This document shows positions 39,333-48,040 of a stretch of 64,000 nt of DNA, piece after piece. The translations under genes and the position numbers were made by a program. Below the pieces are notes generated by a model. It worked only from the letters and a program-made list of their open reading frames with translations, was not told the origin of the DNA and made no database searches. Positions within the stretch are counted from its first letter, which is position 1; the number at the start of each line of letters is the position of its first letter. Source of the stretch: Nonomuraea soli (lineage in GTDB: Bacteria > Actinomycetota > Actinomycetes > Streptosporangiales > Streptosporangiaceae); contig NZ_JACDUR010000001.1 of NCBI RefSeq assembly GCF_013761175.1, positions 868,001 to 932,000 of the forward strand, read 5' to 3'.

Positions 39333-40250
39333 GTGAAGCACCTCTACCTCGGCGGGTACGGCCCGGCCGTCGTCCTGATCGACGAGGCCCTGCAGCCCCG
39401 GGCCCGCGCCCCCTTCCCCCGCGCCTCCTTCCTGGCGCTCCACCCCACCCAGCCGGTGCTGTACGCCGTCGGCGAGACGGACGAGGGTGTGGTCGCCGCC
39501 TTCGACCGAGACGGGCTGACCCCGACCGGCGAGCGCTCCAGCGGGGGATCGGTCGCCTGCCACCTGGCCGTGCATCCGTCGGGCGACGTGCTCGCGGTGG
39601 CCAACTACGGCGACGGCACGGCGAGCCTGCACCTGCTCGACGAGCGTGGTCACTTCACCGGCGAGCCGATCCTGCTGCCCCACACCGGCAGCGGCCCGGT
39701 CTCCGACCGCCAGCAGAACCCCCGCGCCCACCAGGTGGTCTTCGAGGGCGACGTGCTCCACGTCTCCGACCTGGGCACCGACGAGATCCGCCGCTACAGC
39801 CTGTCGGGCGAGCCGCTCGGCTTCGTCCGGCTCGCGCCCGGCCTGGGCCCGCGCCACTTCGCCTTCGACGGCGCCCACTGGCACGTGGCCGGCGAGCTCG
39901 ACAACTCCGTGACCTCCTACGACGCCTCCTGGCAGCCGGTCGCCCGCGCCGACGCCTCCGCCACGGCGGGCAGCTTCCCGTCACACCTGGAGGTGCGCGA
40001 CGGCCTCGTCTACGTGGCCAACCGCGGCCCCGACACGATCAGCGTGCTGCGCGCGGGCAACCTGGAGAAGGTGGCGGAGGTGCCGTGCGGCGGCGCCTGG
40101 CCCCGCCACTTCGCCCTGGCCGACGATCGCCTGCTGGTGGCCAACCAGAACTCCGGCGAGGTGGTGGGCTTCATCCTGAAGGACGGCGTGCCCCAGCCCG
40201 ACGGGCTCGTCATCTCCCTGGAGAGTCCTGCCTGCGTCTTGCCCGCGTAA
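39333..40250 (+). CDS. Lactonase family (6-phosphogluconolactonase-like) beta-propeller protein
   Basis: A 305-residue protein with the PF10282 pattern of repeated strands: KHLYLGGYGPAVVL, FLALHPTQPVLYAVGE, ACHLAVHPSGDVLAVANYGDGTASLHLL, RAHQVVFEGDVLHVSDLGTDEIRRY and YVANRGPDTISVLRA, forming a seven-bladed propeller. YbhE-type members hydrolyse 6-phosphogluconolactone in the pentose phosphate pathway. GTG 39333 follows GAGAGG; an in-frame ATG at 39324 lacks a ribosome-binding site. Probably controlled by the divergent MarR-GNAT gene. Confidence 0.88.
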   Translation: MKHLYLGGYGPAVVLIDEALQPRARAPFPRASFLALHPTQPVLYAVGETDEGVVAAFDRDGLTPTGERSSGGSVACHLAVHPSGDVLAVANYGDGTASLHLLDERGHFTGEPILLPHTGSGPVSDRQQNPRAHQVVFEGDVLHVSDLGTDEIRRYSLSGEPLGFVRLAPGLGPRHFAFDGAHWHVAGELDNSVTSYDASWQPVARADASATAGSFPSHLEVRDGLVYVANRGPDTISVLRAGNLEKVAEVPCGGAWPRHFALADDRLLVANQNSGEVVGFILKDGVPQPDGLVISLESPACVLPA

Positions 40251-40305
40251 GGAGCTCGCCAAGCCGGTCGTGGGTCACGCGCGGGCCGGTCCAGCATCGT
40301 GGGTC

Positions 40306-41685
40306 GTGCGCATCCTGTTCATCATCGCCGCCCTGCTGCTGCCGTCCGCGTGCTTCGCCGTACCCGACGCGGAGCCTCCGCGACGGGCGGCCCAGGGCGA
40401 GGCCGCGCTCGACGGCACGGCCCTCGGCGGCGAGACGGGTCGGGGCGGCGCGGCCACGGCGGGCCGGGCCGCGGGCACGCCGGTCGACTGGCGCATCGAG
40501 CGCCCCCGCGGCGTCGAGGGCTTCGCCGACCGGGTGAGCGTGCTGCCGGGGCAGAGCTTCAGGCTCTACGTCTCCACCCGCGCGCCCCGCTTCGTCGCCA
40601 GGGCGATGCGGGTGGGCTCGCCCACCACCCAGGTGTGGGTCTCCGGGCCGGTCGAGGCCGTCAGCCAGCCCGCCGCCCGGCTGACGGGCGGCATGGTGAG
40701 TGCCTCCCACTGGAAGCCGTCGCTGACCGTCGAGACCACCGGCTGGCCCGAGGGCGCCTACCTGATCAGGCTGGAGACCTCGCGCGGCCACCGCTACGTG
40801 CCGATCACCGTGCGCTCGGCCTCGACCGCGGGCAAGGTGGTCATCCTCAACGCCGTGACCACCTGGCAGGCCTACAACCAGTGGGGCGGCAGGAGCCTGT
40901 ACAGCGGGCCGGGCGGATTCTCCGGGCGTTCGCCACGGGTGAGCTTCGACCGCCCCTACGACCGCTCGGGCGCGCGGCTCTTCCTCGACTTCGAGCGTGA
41001 CGCGATCGAGCTGGCCGAGCGCAGCGGGGCGCCGCTGGCCTACCTGACCGACCTCGACCTGGTGCCGGGGGCGCTGGACGGCGCGACCGCCCTGTTCTCG
41101 CTGGGCCACGACGAGTACTGGTCGCCGACGATGCGCTCGGTCGTCACCCGGGCCCGCGATCGCGGCACCAACCTGGCCTTCCTCGGCGCCAACGCCGTCT
41201 ACTGGCGCATCGCCGTCAAGGGCAGGGTGGTCGAGTGCGACAAGGCGGTCAGGTGCCGGCTGTGGCGGTCGGTCAAGCCGGAGAGCGAGCTGGTCGGGCA
41301 GCAGTACGACTGCTTCCCCGCCGAGGCCGCCTACGTCGTGACCAGGGCCGACCACTGGATCTTCGAGGGGACCGAGGGCAGGAGGTTCCCCGGCCTGGCC
41401 GGGGTGGAGACCGACAAGGTCTCGCCGGGCTCGCCCGCCAACGTGCGGATCCTGGCCGAGTCGCCGGTCAACTGCGGCGGGCGGCGGACCGTCGCCCACT
41501 CCACCTACTACGCGGCCGACAGCGGGGCGGGGGTGTTCGCCTCCGGCACCATGCGCTGGATCTGCGGGATGCGCGGCAGCGCCTGCGGCCACGGTGTGAC
41601 GGACGCGGCCGCGGCCTTCACCCGCCGCGCCACCATGAACCTGCTGCGCCGCTTCTCCGCCGGTCCCGCCGAGTCAGTCCGCTGA
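40306..41685 (+). CDS. Exported N,N-dimethylformamidase large-subunit-like protein
   Basis: About 459 residues from GTG 40306 with a hydrophobic signal VRILFIIAALLLPSACFA. After a low-complexity Ala/Gly stretch the protein carries the globular block of the PF20254 family (AYNQWGGRSLYSG, YLTDLDLVPGALDG, SLGHDEYWSPTMR, LAFLGANAVYWRI), first seen in dimethylformamidase. True formamidase activity is unproven; many actinobacterial homologues are secreted and of unknown function. The stop overlaps the convergent HTH-Clp_N gene by 12 bases. Confidence 0.82.
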   Translation: MRILFIIAALLLPSACFAVPDAEPPRRAAQGEAALDGTALGGETGRGGAATAGRAAGTPVDWRIERPRGVEGFADRVSVLPGQSFRLYVSTRAPRFVARAMRVGSPTTQVWVSGPVEAVSQPAARLTGGMVSASHWKPSLTVETTGWPEGAYLIRLETSRGHRYVPITVRSASTAGKVVILNAVTTWQAYNQWGGRSLYSGPGGFSGRSPRVSFDRPYDRSGARLFLDFERDAIELAERSGAPLAYLTDLDLVPGALDGATALFSLGHDEYWSPTMRSVVTRARDRGTNLAFLGANAVYWRIAVKGRVVECDKAVRCRLWRSVKPESELVGQQYDCFPAEAAYVVTRADHWIFEGTEGRRFPGLAGVETDKVSPGSPANVRILAESPVNCGGRRTVAHSTYYAADSGAGVFASGTMRWICGMRGSACGHGVTDAAAAFTRRATMNLLRRFSAGPAESVR

Positions 41686-42408
41686 GGGCTTCCTGCCCGC
41701 GATGAGCGCGTCGAGCTGGCGCTTGATGTCGTCCTCCGCCTTCTGCCTGGTGACGCCCATCTCCTCCAGCACCACCACGCCGGGGGAGTCGGCGCCCAGG
41801 TGGAGCAGGCCCAGCAGGATGTGCTCGGTGCCGACGTAGTTGTGGCCGAGCCGCAGCGCGTGGCGCAGGGTCAGCTCCAGCGCCTTCTTCGACGAGGCGC
41901 TGAACGGGAAGGGCGGCGACAGCTGGTCGGAGGCGGGCCTGAGGCAGGCGGTCACCCGCTCGCGCACGTCGTCGAGCGAGGCGCCGAGATTGACCAGCGT
42001 CTTGCCCGCGATCGCGTCGGGCACGTGCAGCAGGCCCAGGATGAGGTGCTCGGGCTCGATGTGGCTGCAGTTGGACAGGCGCGCCTCCTCCTGCGCCGCC
42101 ACCACGACGTGGCGGGCGCGCTCGGTGTAGCGGCTGGCCTTCTCGATCTCCTCGGCCAGCGAGGAGCCGCCCTCCTTGGGCACGAAGCGCTTCTGGGCGG
42201 CCTGCTTGGACACGCCCATGCTGCGGCCGATGTCGGTCCACGAGGCGCCGCCGCGCCTGGCCTGGTCGACGAAGTGGCCGATCAGGTGATCGGCCACCTC
42301 GCCCAGGTGCTCGCCCAGGGTCACCGCGTCGCTGAGCTGGTGGAGGGGGTCGGTGTCGCGGCTCTTGATGGCGTTGATGAGGTCGTCCAGGCGGACTGTG
42401 TTCTCCAT
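41674..42408 (-). CDS. HTH domain fused to tandem Clp N-terminal domains
   Basis: A 244-residue protein: N-terminal helix-turn-helix SWTDIGRSMGVSKQAAQKRF (about 55-75), then two Clp_N repeats (SNCSHIEPEHLILGLLHV and GHNYVGTEHILLGLLHLGAD) normally found at the head of ClpA/ClpC chaperones for substrate and adaptor binding. There is no ATPase. A transcriptional regulator that senses Clp substrates, adaptors or arginine-phosphorylated proteins is plausible. Two perfect operator dyads lie immediately upstream, one inside the end of glpK, suggesting autoregulation. Confidence 0.87.
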   Translation of the reverse strand: MENTVRLDDLINAIKSRDTDPLHQLSDAVTLGEHLGEVADHLIGHFVDQARRGGASWTDIGRSMGVSKQAAQKRFVPKEGGSSLAEEIEKASRYTERARHVVVAAQEEARLSNCSHIEPEHLILGLLHVPDAIAGKTLVNLGASLDDVRERVTACLRPASDQLSPPFPFSASSKKALELTLRHALRLGHNYVGTEHILLGLLHLGADSPGVVVLEEMGVTRQKAEDDIKRQLDALIAGRKPSAD

Positions 42409-42409
42409 G

Positions 42410-42457
42410 CGTCAACCATAGGTTGACGACTCGGAAGCGTCAACCCTGAGTTGACGC
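42410..42457 (-). promoter_or_regulatory. Two perfect CGTCAAC-N5-GTTGACG operators
   Basis: CGTCAAC-N5-GTTGACG occurs at 42410-42428 and 42438-42456 (28 bp apart), the second extended by one further G-C pair (42437-42457). The first abuts the ATG (42408) of the HTH-Clp_N gene; the second overlaps the last codons and stop of glpK. Binding by the HTH-Clp_N protein is inference. Confidence 0.75.
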
Positions 42458-43870
42458 CAGCCGTACGGCATGCCGCCAGCGTTCGTAGGCCTCCTCGTCC
42501 CGCGTGCCCGGGTCGAAGCGGCGGTCCAGCTGCCACGTCTCGTGCAGCTCCTCCTGCGACTTCCAGATCCCCGCTCCCAGCCCCGCTAGGAACGCCGCGC
42601 CCAGCGCCGTCGTCTCCTGGATGCGCGGGCGCTCCACCGGCACCCCGAGCTGGTCGGCCTGGATCTGCATGAGCAGGTCGTTGGCACTGGCCCCGCCGTC
42701 GGCCTTGAGCACCGAGATGGGCGGCATCACCCCCACGACGTCGCGCACCTCGTAGGCGACCGCCTCCAAAGTCGCCCTGACCAGGTGGGCGCGGGTGGTG
42801 CCGCGGGTGATGCCGGTGATCAGGCCGCGGGCCTCCGGGTCCCAGTGAGGTGCGCCCAGGCCGGTCAGCGCGGGCACGAAGACCACGCCGCCGCTGTCGG
42901 GCACGGTCCTGGCGACGGCCTCCGACTCGGGCGCGCTGCCGATCACGCCGAGCCCGTCGCGCAGCCACTGCACGGCCGCGCCGGTGACGAAGATCGAGCC
43001 CTCCAGGGCGTAGGTGAGCTCGCCCGACGGGGTCTGCCAGGCGACCGTCGTGAGCAGGCCCGCGTCGGAGCGCACGATCTGCGTGCCGGTGTTGACCAGG
43101 ATGAACGAGCCGGTGCCGTAGGTGCACTTCACGTCGCCGGGGGTGAAGCAGGTCTGGCCGAACAGCGCCGCCTGCTGGTCTCCGGCCACGCCGCTGATGG
43201 GCAGCTCCAGGCCGAGGAAGACGCCCGGGTCCGTGGTGCCGAAGTCGCCGTAGTTCGGCAGGATCTCGGGCAGGCAGTCGCGCGGCACCCCGAACAGGTC
43301 CAGCATCGCGGGCTCCCAGCCGCCCGACGCCAGGCCGTACAGGAGGGTGCGCGAGGCGTTGGACGGGTCGGTCACGTGGCGCGCGCCGGCGGTCAGGCGG
43401 GCGATGAGATAGGAGTCGACGGTGCCGATCGCGTAGTCGGCCAGGTTCGTCCCGTTCTCGGCCAGCCAGGTGAGCTTGGTGGCGGTGAAGTACGGATCGA
43501 GGCGCAGGCCGGTGAGCTCGGAGACCTCGCTCTCGTGGGGCCTGAGCCGTTCGCACAGCTGGGCCGTCCGGCGGTCCTGCCAGACGATCGCGCGGCGCGG
43601 CGCGGCCAGCGTGCGCCGGTCCCACAGGACCGCCGTCTCGCGCTGGTTGGTGATGCCGACGCAGGCCGGCGCCACCTTCGTCTGCGCCAGGGCACTCTGG
43701 CACGCCGCCAGCGTGGCCTGCCAGATCTCCTCGGGAGCGTGCTCCACCCAGCCCGGGCGGGGGAAGTGCTGCGCGAACTCCTCGTAACCGCGCGCGGCGA
43801 TCCGGCCGTCCTCGGTGACGATGAGCGCGGTGACTCCGGTCGTTCCCGCGTCGATGGCCAAAACGCTCAC
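42440..43870 (-). CDS. glpK: Glycerol kinase
   Basis: A 476-residue FGGY kinase that phosphorylates glycerol with ATP. The opening LAIDAGTTGVTALIV, substrate residues in NQRETAVLWDRRT and WQDRRTA, the FGGY-like DPSNASRTLLY, and the ATP region GVAGDQQAALFGQ and KCTYGTGSFILVNTGT are intact. It enters glycolysis at dihydroxyacetone phosphate via glycerol-3-phosphate, matching the divergent pfkA. A DasR-type site TGGTCTAGACCA lies 26-39 bases before the ATG, so repression by a GntR/HutC protein is likely. Confidence 0.94.
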   Translation of the reverse strand: MSVLAIDAGTTGVTALIVTEDGRIAARGYEEFAQHFPRPGWVEHAPEEIWQATLAACQSALAQTKVAPACVGITNQRETAVLWDRRTLAAPRRAIVWQDRRTAQLCERLRPHESEVSELTGLRLDPYFTATKLTWLAENGTNLADYAIGTVDSYLIARLTAGARHVTDPSNASRTLLYGLASGGWEPAMLDLFGVPRDCLPEILPNYGDFGTTDPGVFLGLELPISGVAGDQQAALFGQTCFTPGDVKCTYGTGSFILVNTGTQIVRSDAGLLTTVAWQTPSGELTYALEGSIFVTGAAVQWLRDGLGVIGSAPESEAVARTVPDSGGVVFVPALTGLGAPHWDPEARGLITGITRGTTRAHLVRATLEAVAYEVRDVVGVMPPISVLKADGGASANDLLMQIQADQLGVPVERPRIQETTALGAAFLAGLGAGIWKSQEELHETWQLDRRFDPGTRDEEAYERWRHAVRLASTQG

Positions 43871-43895
43871 GTGCGGAGCCTCCTTATGACACCGT

Positions 43896-43909
43896 TTGGT
43901 CTAGACCAA
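43896..43909. promoter_or_regulatory. DasR-type (dre-like) operator between glpK and pfkA
   Basis: The perfect 14-bp palindrome TTGGTCTAGACCAA contains the exact core TGGTCTAGACCA of the DasR-responsive element known in Streptomyces. It lies 26 bp before glpK and 63 bp before pfkA. Next to it is another 16-bp GC palindrome (43911-43926). The site ties this node to aminosugar sensing by inference. Confidence 0.75.
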
Positions 43910-43971
43910 TGCCCGCGCGCGCGGGCACAATGCGATTCTGGTTCGTGAACCCCATCGGGAGGAACCCCGCC

Positions 43972-44997
43972 ATGCGTATAGGAGTGCTGACCGGAGGCGG
44001 CGACTGCCCCGGTCTCAACGCTGTGATCAGGGCTGTCGTGCGCAAGGGGGTGAGCGTATACGGGCACGAGTTCGTCGGATTCCGCGACGGCTGGCGCGGC
44101 CCGCTCGAAGGCGACACCATGCCGCTCGACATCCAGGCCGTCCGCGGCATCCTCCCGCGCGGCGGGACGATCCTGGGCTCGTCCCGCACCAACCCGATCA
44201 AGATCGAGGGCGGGGTCGACCGGATCAAGGACAACCTCGCCTCCGGCGACGTCGACGCGTTGATCGCCATTGGCGGCGAGGACACCCTCGGCGTGGCCAA
44301 GCAGCTGTTCGACCGGGGGGTGAACGTCGTCGGCGTGCCCAAGACGATCGACAACGACCTGTCGGGCACCGACTACACCTTCGGCTTCGACACCGCGGTC
44401 AACATCGCCACCGAGGCCATCGACCGCCTGCACACCACCGCCGAGTCGCACCACCGGGCGCTGATCTGCGAGGTCATGGGACGCCACGCGGGCTGGATCG
44501 CGCTGCACGCAGGCCTCGCCGGCGGCGCCAACGTCATCCTCATCCCGGAGAAGCCGTTCGACATCGACCAGGTCTGCGAATACGTGGAGTCGCGCTTCCG
44601 CACCCGCTACTCGCCGATCATCGTGGTCGCCGAGGGCGCGCACCCGACCGAGGGCTCGATGGCCGTGCAGACCGGCGAGCTCGACTCCTTCGGCCACGTA
44701 CGGCTCGGCGGCATCGGCGAACTGCTGGCCAAGGAGATCGAGAAGCGCACCGGCAAGGAGGCCCGCACCACCGTGCTCGGCCACATCCAGCGCGGCGGCA
44801 CCCCGACCGCCTACGACCGGGTGCTGGCCACCCGCTTCGGGCTGGGCGCCATCGACGCGGTGCACGACGGCGACTTCGGCAAGATGGTCGCCCTGCGCGG
44901 CACCGACATCGTGCGCTGCGGGCTCGACGAGGCGACGGCCGAGCTCAAGACGGTGCCGCCGTCGAGGTACGCCGAGGCCGAGGTCTTCTTCGGTTAG
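43972..44997 (+). CDS. pfkA: 6-phosphofructokinase, actinobacterial (PPi-like active site) type
   Basis: A 341-residue phosphofructokinase. N-terminal GGGDCPGLNAVIR, the phosphate donor motif GGEDT and the PKTIDND block (Asp where ATP enzymes usually have Gly, and Lys where they have Gly) match group III actinobacterial enzymes that include the pyrophosphate-dependent Amycolatopsis type and ATP-dependent Streptomyces type. The donor is therefore undecided. The start has a GGGAGGAA ribosome-binding site. Divergent glpK and a DasR-like site in between suggest joint control of glycerol entry and glycolytic commitment. Confidence 0.92.
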   Translation: MRIGVLTGGGDCPGLNAVIRAVVRKGVSVYGHEFVGFRDGWRGPLEGDTMPLDIQAVRGILPRGGTILGSSRTNPIKIEGGVDRIKDNLASGDVDALIAIGGEDTLGVAKQLFDRGVNVVGVPKTIDNDLSGTDYTFGFDTAVNIATEAIDRLHTTAESHHRALICEVMGRHAGWIALHAGLAGGANVILIPEKPFDIDQVCEYVESRFRTRYSPIIVVAEGAHPTEGSMAVQTGELDSFGHVRLGGIGELLAKEIEKRTGKEARTTVLGHIQRGGTPTAYDRVLATRFGLGAIDAVHDGDFGKMVALRGTDIVRCGLDEATAELKTVPPSRYAEAEVFFG

Positions 44998-45000
44998 GAA

Positions 45001-45029
45001 CTTGCAGGCGGGCTGCAAGCGGCCCGCCT
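45001..45029 (+). other. Two mutually exclusive hairpins after pfkA
   Basis: CTTGCAG (45001-45007) can pair with CTGCAAG (45013-45019), or AGGCGGGC (45006-45013) with GCCCGCCT (45022-45029). The arms overlap so only one can form. They begin right after the pfkA stop. Could be attenuator-like or simply a compact structure before the terminator. Confidence 0.5.
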
Positions 45030-45054
45030 TACGTTGAACACGCAAATCCCCTTC

Positions 45055-45125
45055 GAGAGTACGGCTGGCGCCGGATCCATCGGCGGCCCACCACACCCGG
45101 TGCCAAGCCGTACTCTCTCTTTTTT
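45055..45125 (+). terminator. Long-stem intrinsic terminator of pfkA
   Basis: GAGAGTACGGCT (45055-45066) pairs perfectly with AGCCGTACTCTC (45106-45117), continued by GGC/GCC with a bulge, and is followed by TCTTTTTT up to 45125. The loop region is about 39 nt. It faces the convergent MHYT gene. Confidence 0.75.
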
Positions 45126-45130
45126 CGCCC

Positions 45131-45943
45131 TCAGGCCTTGAAGAGGTTGCCTTCGCTGGAGGTCGGCTCGTCGTCGCGGCGGTTGAGCCGGGCGCGAAAC
45201 TCCTCGTCGCCGCGCAGTTCCTTCTCCGACGGCGAGAGCAGCACGGTCAGCAGCAGGCCGACGGTGATCATGCTGATGCCGACGATCAGCGGGAGCAGGA
45301 AGTCGATCGCCTTGGCGCCGTGGATCTCCCCGTGGTCGGCCATGACCTGGACCGACATCGAGAACATGCCGGTGTAGTGCATGCCCGTGACGGCCACGCC
45401 CATGATCAGCGCCGCGGCGCCGATGGCCACCGCGCCGCGCACCCGCAGCGTGAACCACAGCGCCACGGTGGCGGCCACGACCGCGATGAGCACCGACAGG
45501 GCGACGATCTTGATGTCGTAGTTGACGTGGCCCGCCATGTTCATGGCCGCCATGCCCAGGTAGTGCATGCCCGCGACGCCGATGCCGGCCAGGGTGCCGC
45601 CGCCCAGCAGGTAGGCCGGGCGGCTGCCGCCCCTGTTGACCAGGAACAGGCCGGCGCCCACGACGATCACGGCGAGAAGGGCCGAGACGACCGTGCGCAG
45701 CACGTCGTAACGGATGGTCGTGCCCTCGACGGAGAAGCCCATCATCGCGATGAAATGCATGACCCAGATGCCGGTGCCGCCGATGGACACGGCGGCCCCG
45801 ACGAGCCACCAGCGCGCTTCCTTCGGGCTGAGCAGCCGAGCGCGCGAGGTGAGCAGGAGCCCCAACATGGAGCCGGCGCTCGACATGATGTAGGCCAGAG
45901 CGGGTGTCAGAGCACCAAAGGAGAAATGATCAATAGGCGACAT
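45131..45943 (-). CDS. MHYT domain membrane sensor protein (copy 1)
   Basis: A 270-residue polytopic protein with about seven transmembrane helices. Three MHYT-type motifs MHFIAMMGF, MHYLGMAAMNM and MHYTGMFSMS are spaced through helices, the predicted metal (copper)-based gas or redox sensor. There is no cytoplasmic output domain beyond a short acidic/basic tail, so signalling must involve a partner. It is paralogous to the next gene on the same strand, 60 bp away, and both lie beside a DesK/LuxR two-component system. Confidence 0.9.
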   Translation of the reverse strand: MSPIDHFSFGALTPALAYIMSSAGSMLGLLLTSRARLLSPKEARWWLVGAAVSIGGTGIWVMHFIAMMGFSVEGTTIRYDVLRTVVSALLAVIVVGAGLFLVNRGGSRPAYLLGGGTLAGIGVAGMHYLGMAAMNMAGHVNYDIKIVALSVLIAVVAATVALWFTLRVRGAVAIGAAALIMGVAVTGMHYTGMFSMSVQVMADHGEIHGAKAIDFLLPLIVGISMITVGLLLTVLLSPSEKELRGDEEFRARLNRRDDEPTSSEGNLFKA

Positions 45944-46002
45944 GGGGGTCCCTTGAAAAGTGAATTCAAGGGAGTATGAGGGATATTCATATAAAAGGGC
46001 AA

Positions 46003-46818
46003 CTAGCGGTGAGCGGGTGGCGGCAGAGGGCTGCGGTGATGGGTCGTGCGGCGGGCTCGCAGGCGTTCCAGGAGCTCTTCGTCCTCACGCTGCTCGGCCT
46101 CCGACGGCGACAGGATCGCCATGAGCAGCATCGTCAGGGTGATGAGGCTTACCACGGTCATGAGCGGCACGAGGAAGTCGATCGCGTCGGCGCCCGCGAC
46201 ATGGGCGGCCGGGTCGGACAGGGTCACCTCCATGGCGAACATGCCGGTGTAGTGCATGCCCGCGACGGCCACGCCCATGATGGCCGCGGCGAGAGTGATC
46301 CAGACCGTCTTCCTGACCCGCACCGTGAACCACAGCGCGACCGTGGAGGCGACCACGGCGATGACCACGGACAGGGCCACCGTGGGCAGCCGGTAGGCCA
46401 CGTGCGCGGACATGTTCATCGCGTACATGCCCAGGTAGTGCATGCAGGCCACGCCCAGGCCCGTGAGCAGGCCGCCGCCCAGCAGGGCGGGCAGCCGGCC
46501 CTCACCGGCCGAGACCAGGAAGAGCCCCGCGCCCACGACGGTTATCGCCACCAGGGCCGAGGCGACGGTGAGCGGCACGTCGTAGCGGATGGTGGTGCCA
46601 TGGACGTCGAAGCCCATCATGGCGATGAAGTGCATGACCCAGATCCCGGTGCCGCCGATCGAAATCGCGGCGCCCGCCAGCCAACGGTAACGCGTCGCCC
46701 CGCGGCTGCGGTGAGCCTGGGCGGTCAGGCGCAGGCCGAGCATGGATCCGACGCATGACATGGCATACGCGAGCAGCGGAGTCACGGGGCCATAGATGAA
46801 ATGATTGACAACGGACAT
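46003..46818 (-). CDS. MHYT domain membrane sensor protein (copy 2)
   Basis: A 271-residue protein closely similar to copy 1: MHFIAMMGF, MHYLGMYAMNM and MHYTGMFAME. ATG 46818 gives SVVNHFIYGPVTP, aligned to the other copy's SPIDHFSFGALTP; upstream in-frame ATGs lack support. Likely a tandem duplicate, each keeping all three motifs. The divergent histidine kinase may read their state; this is inference from position. Confidence 0.9.
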   Translation of the reverse strand: MSVVNHFIYGPVTPLLAYAMSCVGSMLGLRLTAQAHRSRGATRYRWLAGAAISIGGTGIWVMHFIAMMGFDVHGTTIRYDVPLTVASALVAITVVGAGLFLVSAGEGRLPALLGGGLLTGLGVACMHYLGMYAMNMSAHVAYRLPTVALSVVIAVVASTVALWFTVRVRKTVWITLAAAIMGVAVAGMHYTGMFAMEVTLSDPAAHVAGADAIDFLVPLMTVVSLITLTMLLMAILSPSEAEQREDEELLERLRARRTTHHRSPLPPPAHR

Positions 46819-46936
46819 ATAACGGTGCATCCCATCGATCAGGTACCTTTCCCGATTTTTACGGGGATCCCGTACGTCACGCATGGATATCCCAACTATC
46901 TGTCAAGAAGCTCTGTCGGAAACGCGAGAATTTTTC

Positions 46937-48040
46937 ATGGGTATTGAGGGGCCCTTCTGGCGGGCGATCGCGGTCTTCCGCGTCGCCTCCCTCGCCTACG
47001 CGGCGGCGCTGATGGTCCAGCACGACGGCTACGCCGAACCCGCGCTCGGCTGGACCGTCATCGGGCTCATGGCCCTGTGGACCGCGGCCTCCATCTACGC
47101 CTACTCCGTCGAAACCCTGCGCCGCTGGCCGCTGCTGGCGATCGACATGCTGGTCACCCTCGCCTGCCTCCTGGCCACCCCCGACGTGCAAGGCGACCTT
47201 CAGGCCGGACCCGGCACCATGCCCGTCCCCGCCACCTGGGTCGCCGGACCCGTCCTGGCCTGGGCCGTGTACGGCGGGCGCCGCCTCGGAGCCGTCGCCG
47301 CCGCCATCGTCGGAGCCGTCGACATCTGGCTGCGCTGGCAGGTGCCGGGCGTACCCATCCTGCTCAACGGGACCGTCCTGCTTTTCCTGTCAGGAGTGGT
47401 CGTCGGACACGTCGCCCGGCTCGCCAAACAGGCCGAGGAACGCATGCAGCGCGCCGCCGAGATGGAAGCCGCCCAGCGCGAACGCGACCGGCTCGCCCGC
47501 GGCATCCACGACTCCGTCCTCCAGGTGCTCGCCCTCGTCCAGCGGCGCGGCCAGGAACTCGGCGGAGAGGCGGCCGAACTCGGACGGCTGGCGGGCGAGC
47601 AGGAGATCGCGCTCAGGCAGCTCATCGCCACCCGGCCCCAGTCCTTGGAGGAGGGCTCGACCGACCTGCGCACGCTGCTGCTGCCGTACGCCACCGCCCG
47701 CGTCACCGTCTCCACGCCCGCCACCCCGCTCGACCTGCCCGCCCGGGTCGCCACCGAGACGGCCGCGGCCGTGGGGGCGGCGCTCGACAACGTCCGCGAA
47801 CACTGCGGGGCCGACGCCCGCGCCTGGGTACTGGCGGAGTCGGGGGAGGGGACGGTGATCGTCAGCATCAGGGACGAGGGACCCGGCATCCCGGACGGCC
47901 GCCTGGCCGAAGCGGCGGCGCAGGGGCGCCTGGGGGTGGCACAGTCGATCCTCGGGCGGGTGGCGGACCTCGGGGGGTCGGTGGAGGTCGTGTCGCGGGC
48001 GGGGGAGGGGACGGAGATCGAGATCACCGTGCCCACTTGA
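46937..48040 (+). CDS. Sensor histidine kinase, DesK-type
   Basis: About 367 residues: five or six transmembrane helices, then a HisKA_3 dimerisation domain with the phospho-acceptor His in RLARGIHDSVLQVLAL, and a HATPase_c domain with N box ALDNVREHC and DEGPGIPDG. The start is placed at ATG 46937, where the codon bias begins to match; an earlier ATG at 46883 adds 18 AT-rich codons. It pairs with the LuxR-type regulator 282 bp downstream. Signal unknown, perhaps linked to the MHYT proteins. Confidence 0.9.
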   Translation: MGIEGPFWRAIAVFRVASLAYAAALMVQHDGYAEPALGWTVIGLMALWTAASIYAYSVETLRRWPLLAIDMLVTLACLLATPDVQGDLQAGPGTMPVPATWVAGPVLAWAVYGGRRLGAVAAAIVGAVDIWLRWQVPGVPILLNGTVLLFLSGVVVGHVARLAKQAEERMQRAAEMEAAQRERDRLARGIHDSVLQVLALVQRRGQELGGEAAELGRLAGEQEIALRQLIATRPQSLEEGSTDLRTLLLPYATARVTVSTPATPLDLPARVATETAAAVGAALDNVREHCGADARAWVLAESGEGTVIVSIRDEGPGIPDGRLAEAAAQGRLGVAQSILGRVADLGGSVEVVSRAGEGTEIEITVPT

